Shown here: piece after piece, positions 60,909-64,000 of the stretch
How the letters are laid out: each line of letters starts with the position of its first letter
Position numbering within the stretch: the stretch's first letter is position 1
Origin: Gongronella butleri
Lineage: Eukaryota; Mucoromycota; Mucoromycetes; Mucorales; Cunninghamellaceae
NCBI GenBank assembly: GCA_025201375.1
Contig: JAIWZP010000035.1
Location: forward strand, 1-64,000
Reading direction: 5' to 3'
DNA: 64,000 nucleotides
Notes under the pieces: model-generated
Database searches by the model: none
The model's input: the letters and a program-made list of their open reading frames with translations, nothing else
What the model was told of the DNA's origin: nothing
Made by a program: the position numbers and the translations under genes

Positions 60909-63900
60909 ATGGACAACACACATCATGGCTCCTTGGAAAAGACGACACGCGACGATCAAGACGAGCCCTCGGACGACAACACACACATCAGCTACCCAGT
61001 GACGAGACGACCAATCCCTTTATGGTATCAGGTCTCGACGTCATGGATCATTTTGATGGTTGGCCTGATTGTGCTCGCTTTCTCTATCCTTGGCGTGATG
61101 CTCGACTCGTTTTTCCATTACCAAAAGGATCAATCGACATGCCAAGAGAGCTACATGCGGCCCGTCTTTATAAAGCAAGAGGGCTTTGACAGCGAAATGA
61201 CGCGCTTTGCAGGCAAATACTCGCTCCATCTCTACAGAGAAAAGGGCGTCGATCTCTCTGACCAGGTAATATAAACGGGTGTTACACGAAAAAATCGCAA
61301 AACTTTATTTTAACCCCCCGATGCTCACGCTTTTTTGTTTTTTTTTTGTATTTTTGCACATAGCCCACTGGCATTCCCGTGCTTTTTATTCCTGGCCATG
61401 CCGGCAGCTACAAACAAGTGCGTTCCATTGCTGCAGAAACATCCTATTACTATTACCAACACTATGCGCGCCACACCGAGCACTGGGATCAAGGGATGCG
61501 GCCCCTGGATTTCTTCACTGGTAAAACAAAACGGGCCTTTATGATGCTTTTTTTCACTAACAAGCCCCCCCTCGTACACCTTGTTATTTATAGCTGATTT
61601 CAATGAAGAGTTTTCGGCGTTACACGGACAATCACTCTTGGAGCAGGCGGAATACCTCAATGACGCGATCGATTATATTTTGAAATTGTATCCGTTTTCG
61701 CGCCGCTGGGGCCAGGAACAGCACCACCCGCTGCCGGATCCGACCTCCGTCATCATTGTCGCTCACTCCATGGGCGGCACCGTCGCGCGCGCCATGTTCA
61801 CCATGCACAATTATCAACCAGGCACCATAAACACCGTCATCACGCTCTCAACACCCCATTTGCTGCCGCCAGCGCCATTCGACTGGAAGCTCTCGCAGGT
61901 GTACGATGACATTTTGCAATTCTGGAAATCAGCATTCGATCCGGCATCCCACGACATTAGCTCGCTCTTGCCAACCACGCATCCCACGCCATCAGATATT
62001 TTAAAGGATGTCTCGCTCATCTCCATTGCCGGCGGCAATCTCGATAGTACCGTCTCGTCAGATAGCACGAATGTCGCCCCCTTTTTGCCACCCACTCACG
62101 GGTTCACCGTGTTTACAACAAGGTAAAAAAAAAAAAAAAATACGCGATGCGCGTCATGCATGCTTTTTTTTTTCAAGGGTCATTCATGCAATTCCCTCCT
62201 ATTTTTTTTCTCCTCCTTTTTTCTTTTCTACAGCATGCCCTATGTCTGGTCTGGCACCGACCACATTCAAATCTTGTCATGCAACCAATTCGTCCGCGTC
62301 CTTGCAAAGACGCTTCTCAATACTGTGGACGCACGCCGCGGCTCCCAGACCAAGGCACTTGACGAACGGATACGGATCATGCAGGATGCGTTCCTTTCGG
62401 GTCTGGAACCACGCATTGGCGATGGATCGGATCTGGAACTAGGTAATTTATTGCTTTTTTTTTTTTTCTTAAAAATAGGTCACTGACGCGCTTTTTTTTT
62501 TCTTTTTCCATCTTTGAACTACTTTCAAAAAAAGGCGACCTCACGTACTATGACATCAAGCCGAATCAAAGCCAAGTATTGTTGCCTGGCCAGCGACTGA
62601 TGCTCAGCCAGGACACACGACTGGAAGCGCCGACAATGACATTTTTGCCCGTTTACGAGGGCGCCGACGCGTTTTCCGTGCTTTCGAATCACGCGTTTGG
62701 CGCGCATCATCCGCTGGAGCTTGTTCTGTGCAACAAGCGCGAGACGCGCGTCAAAGGCACGGTGCGCATGGGCTGTCGCGCTGTGGGCGACGCGCTTCGC
62801 GTAGCATTGCCGTCATCATCGGTGTCGTCGGCCATTCCTTATTCATTTGCGACCATCACGTTCGAGGAAATGCGCCCATACGAATTTCTCGCGCTGATTG
62901 ACCGGCACGTGGCTCCTTGGCCGCATGATTATTTTTTCCTTGCGGAACCATACGATTTTGACGCCAATACCCGCAACATCGATCAGTCCATTTGGAGCAT
63001 TGCGATGAATGGCATCCATCTGCAGATGAACCCGGCCTTGTACTCTACGGTGCATTTGCCGGCCATTGAGAGTGCGATGCTCGCGTATCACGTGCGCGTC
63101 CATCGGCCCAGCTGCCCACAGTTGCATTTCACCCCATTGCTGCGCCAATCCATCTCCAGCATGCACGAGTCGAAATTTTATACCAATGTGCAACCGTCGA
63201 CGCCGATCGAAATGTCACGTCACGGCACCAGCCCCTTTTTCGGCGCCTTACCCGCACACCAGAGCCGGAAACGACAGTTAATGAATAGCAATGCCATGGC
63301 TCTCGCACCCATGTCGCCGTACCAGCAACAACAACAACAGCAGCTCGGGTACACGGCCGACGACTTTGTCAATGGGATTCAATTGCAATTATGGGTCGAT
63401 CCCACATGTGCTCAGCCCGTAACCGTCGACATTTCCATCGATTGGTACGGCTCTGCTGGCCGCATTGGCGTGCGCAATGGCATTCTCTTGCCAACGTCGT
63501 GCTACATCGTCGTTTTGGTGCTCTGGGCGCTGCAATTGAGGTGCTATTTCAAGACCGGCATGTATCCAAGCTTTATTCAGGCAATGGTGTATGGCTTGCG
63601 GGGCGCATTCCCCGTTTTACTCGTCGTCTTGTCCATTGCCACCGTGTCGCAGACCACACCCCACGATTGGACCGTCCCCGAAGCATGGCAATACTATCTG
63701 CCAGCCGTTCAAAAGCACGACGTATTGACTGGCCGCACTGACCTCTTTTTCTGGTGGCTGCCCGCGCTCGGCATCATTGTCGCGCTAGGCATCATGACCC
63801 TGTTGTGGGCATTGATCAGTGTCGTGCTCCGTGTTCTCGCCATGGTCCTCTCATGGGTCATCCCAAGAACCGTCAGCGTCACGTCGCCTTCCTTTTCTTT

Positions 63901-64000
63901 GCATGGCTCGGCCACGTCTTATGTCGAGGCGCACAATTCGTCCTCATCCTCCTCTTCATCCGTCTCCGCACCGGCCTTGGCCACAGCCACGGCGACTGGT
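60909..64000 (+). CDS. GPI inositol-deacylase PGAP1/Bst1 (partial, runs off right edge)
   Basis: Exons 60909-61265, 61364-61520, 61594-62122, 62234-62442 and 62535-64000; 906 residues visible. It removes the acyl chain from inositol of GPI anchors in the ER, allowing export of GPI proteins. A cytosolic N-tail precedes membrane helix 1 (SWIILMVGLIVLAFSILGVML). The lipase domain has GIPVLFIPGHAGSYKQVRS, DFNEEFSALHG and the nucleophile elbow VAHSMGGTVARAM (Ser about 230), followed by TLSTPHLLPPAP. After a luminal beta-rich region with a short Gln run (about 63330) come further membrane helices (LLPTSCYIVVLVLWALQL; GLRGAFPVLLVVLSIATV; LGIIVALGIMTLLWALI). The remaining helices lie beyond the window. 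Confidence 0.93.

Overview
This window is nuclear DNA of a fungus. Almost every gene is cut by short GT-AG introns of about 60-120 bases. Many introns carry an A-tract just after the donor and a T-tract just before the acceptor. The gene content fits a fungus: a cytochrome b5-acyl-CoA dehydrogenase fusion, an Rgd1-like RhoGAP, a Gid1-type RanBPM protein, Dph4 and a Bst1/PGAP1 deacylase. An AFG2B/SPATA5L1-like AAA ATPase hints at an early-diverging lineage, perhaps Mucoromycota. That placement is inference. I saw no tRNA, rRNA, CRISPR array, intact transposon or virus.

Layout. 0-19.3 kb is gene-dense: a TMEM70-like gene (cut by the left edge), pantothenate synthetase, a paraoxonase-like gene, an NmrA-like gene, an FCP1-type CTD phosphatase, the AFG2B-like ATPase, the b5-ACAD fusion, a tandem-BRCT protein and DPH4. 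19.3-28.3 kb is gene-poor. It holds one C2H2 zinc-finger gene, a possible 43-residue membrane protein and a decayed repeat (copy A). 28.3-30.5 kb is a crotonase-family HIBCH/mS47-like gene with a substituted catalytic Asp. 30.5-33 kb is a second repeat island (copy B with degenerate direct repeats). 33-43.9 kb is dense again: a long membrane-anchored disordered protein, a SAC3/GANP-like protein, an 83-residue protein, Gid1/RanBPM and a PH-domain protein. 43.9-48.3 kb is the third gene-poor island (copy C, a ~310-bp tandem duplication and a cluster of TACAGTA heptamers). 48.3-64 kb holds a NIPA-type Mg transporter, an F-BAR-like/RhoGAP protein, a 22-exon peroxisomal ABC half-transporter, a TPR-MYND protein and PGAP1 (cut by the right edge).

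The genes are independent housekeeping units, not an operon or cluster. They cover CoA and acyl-CoA metabolism (panC, b5-ACAD, HIBCH-like, peroxisomal ABCD), protein turnover and ribosome maturation (GID, AFG2B, DPH4), transcription (FCP1, C2H2), membrane and cytoskeletal signalling (PH, RhoGAP) and GPI-anchor remodelling (PGAP1). The least explained signal is the three-copy decayed family A/B/C in the gene-poor islands. Its copies share stretches at both DNA and protein level and match nothing I recognise.

Gene models were built by eye. Exon phases were checked codon by codon for the multi-exon genes and all close in frame.
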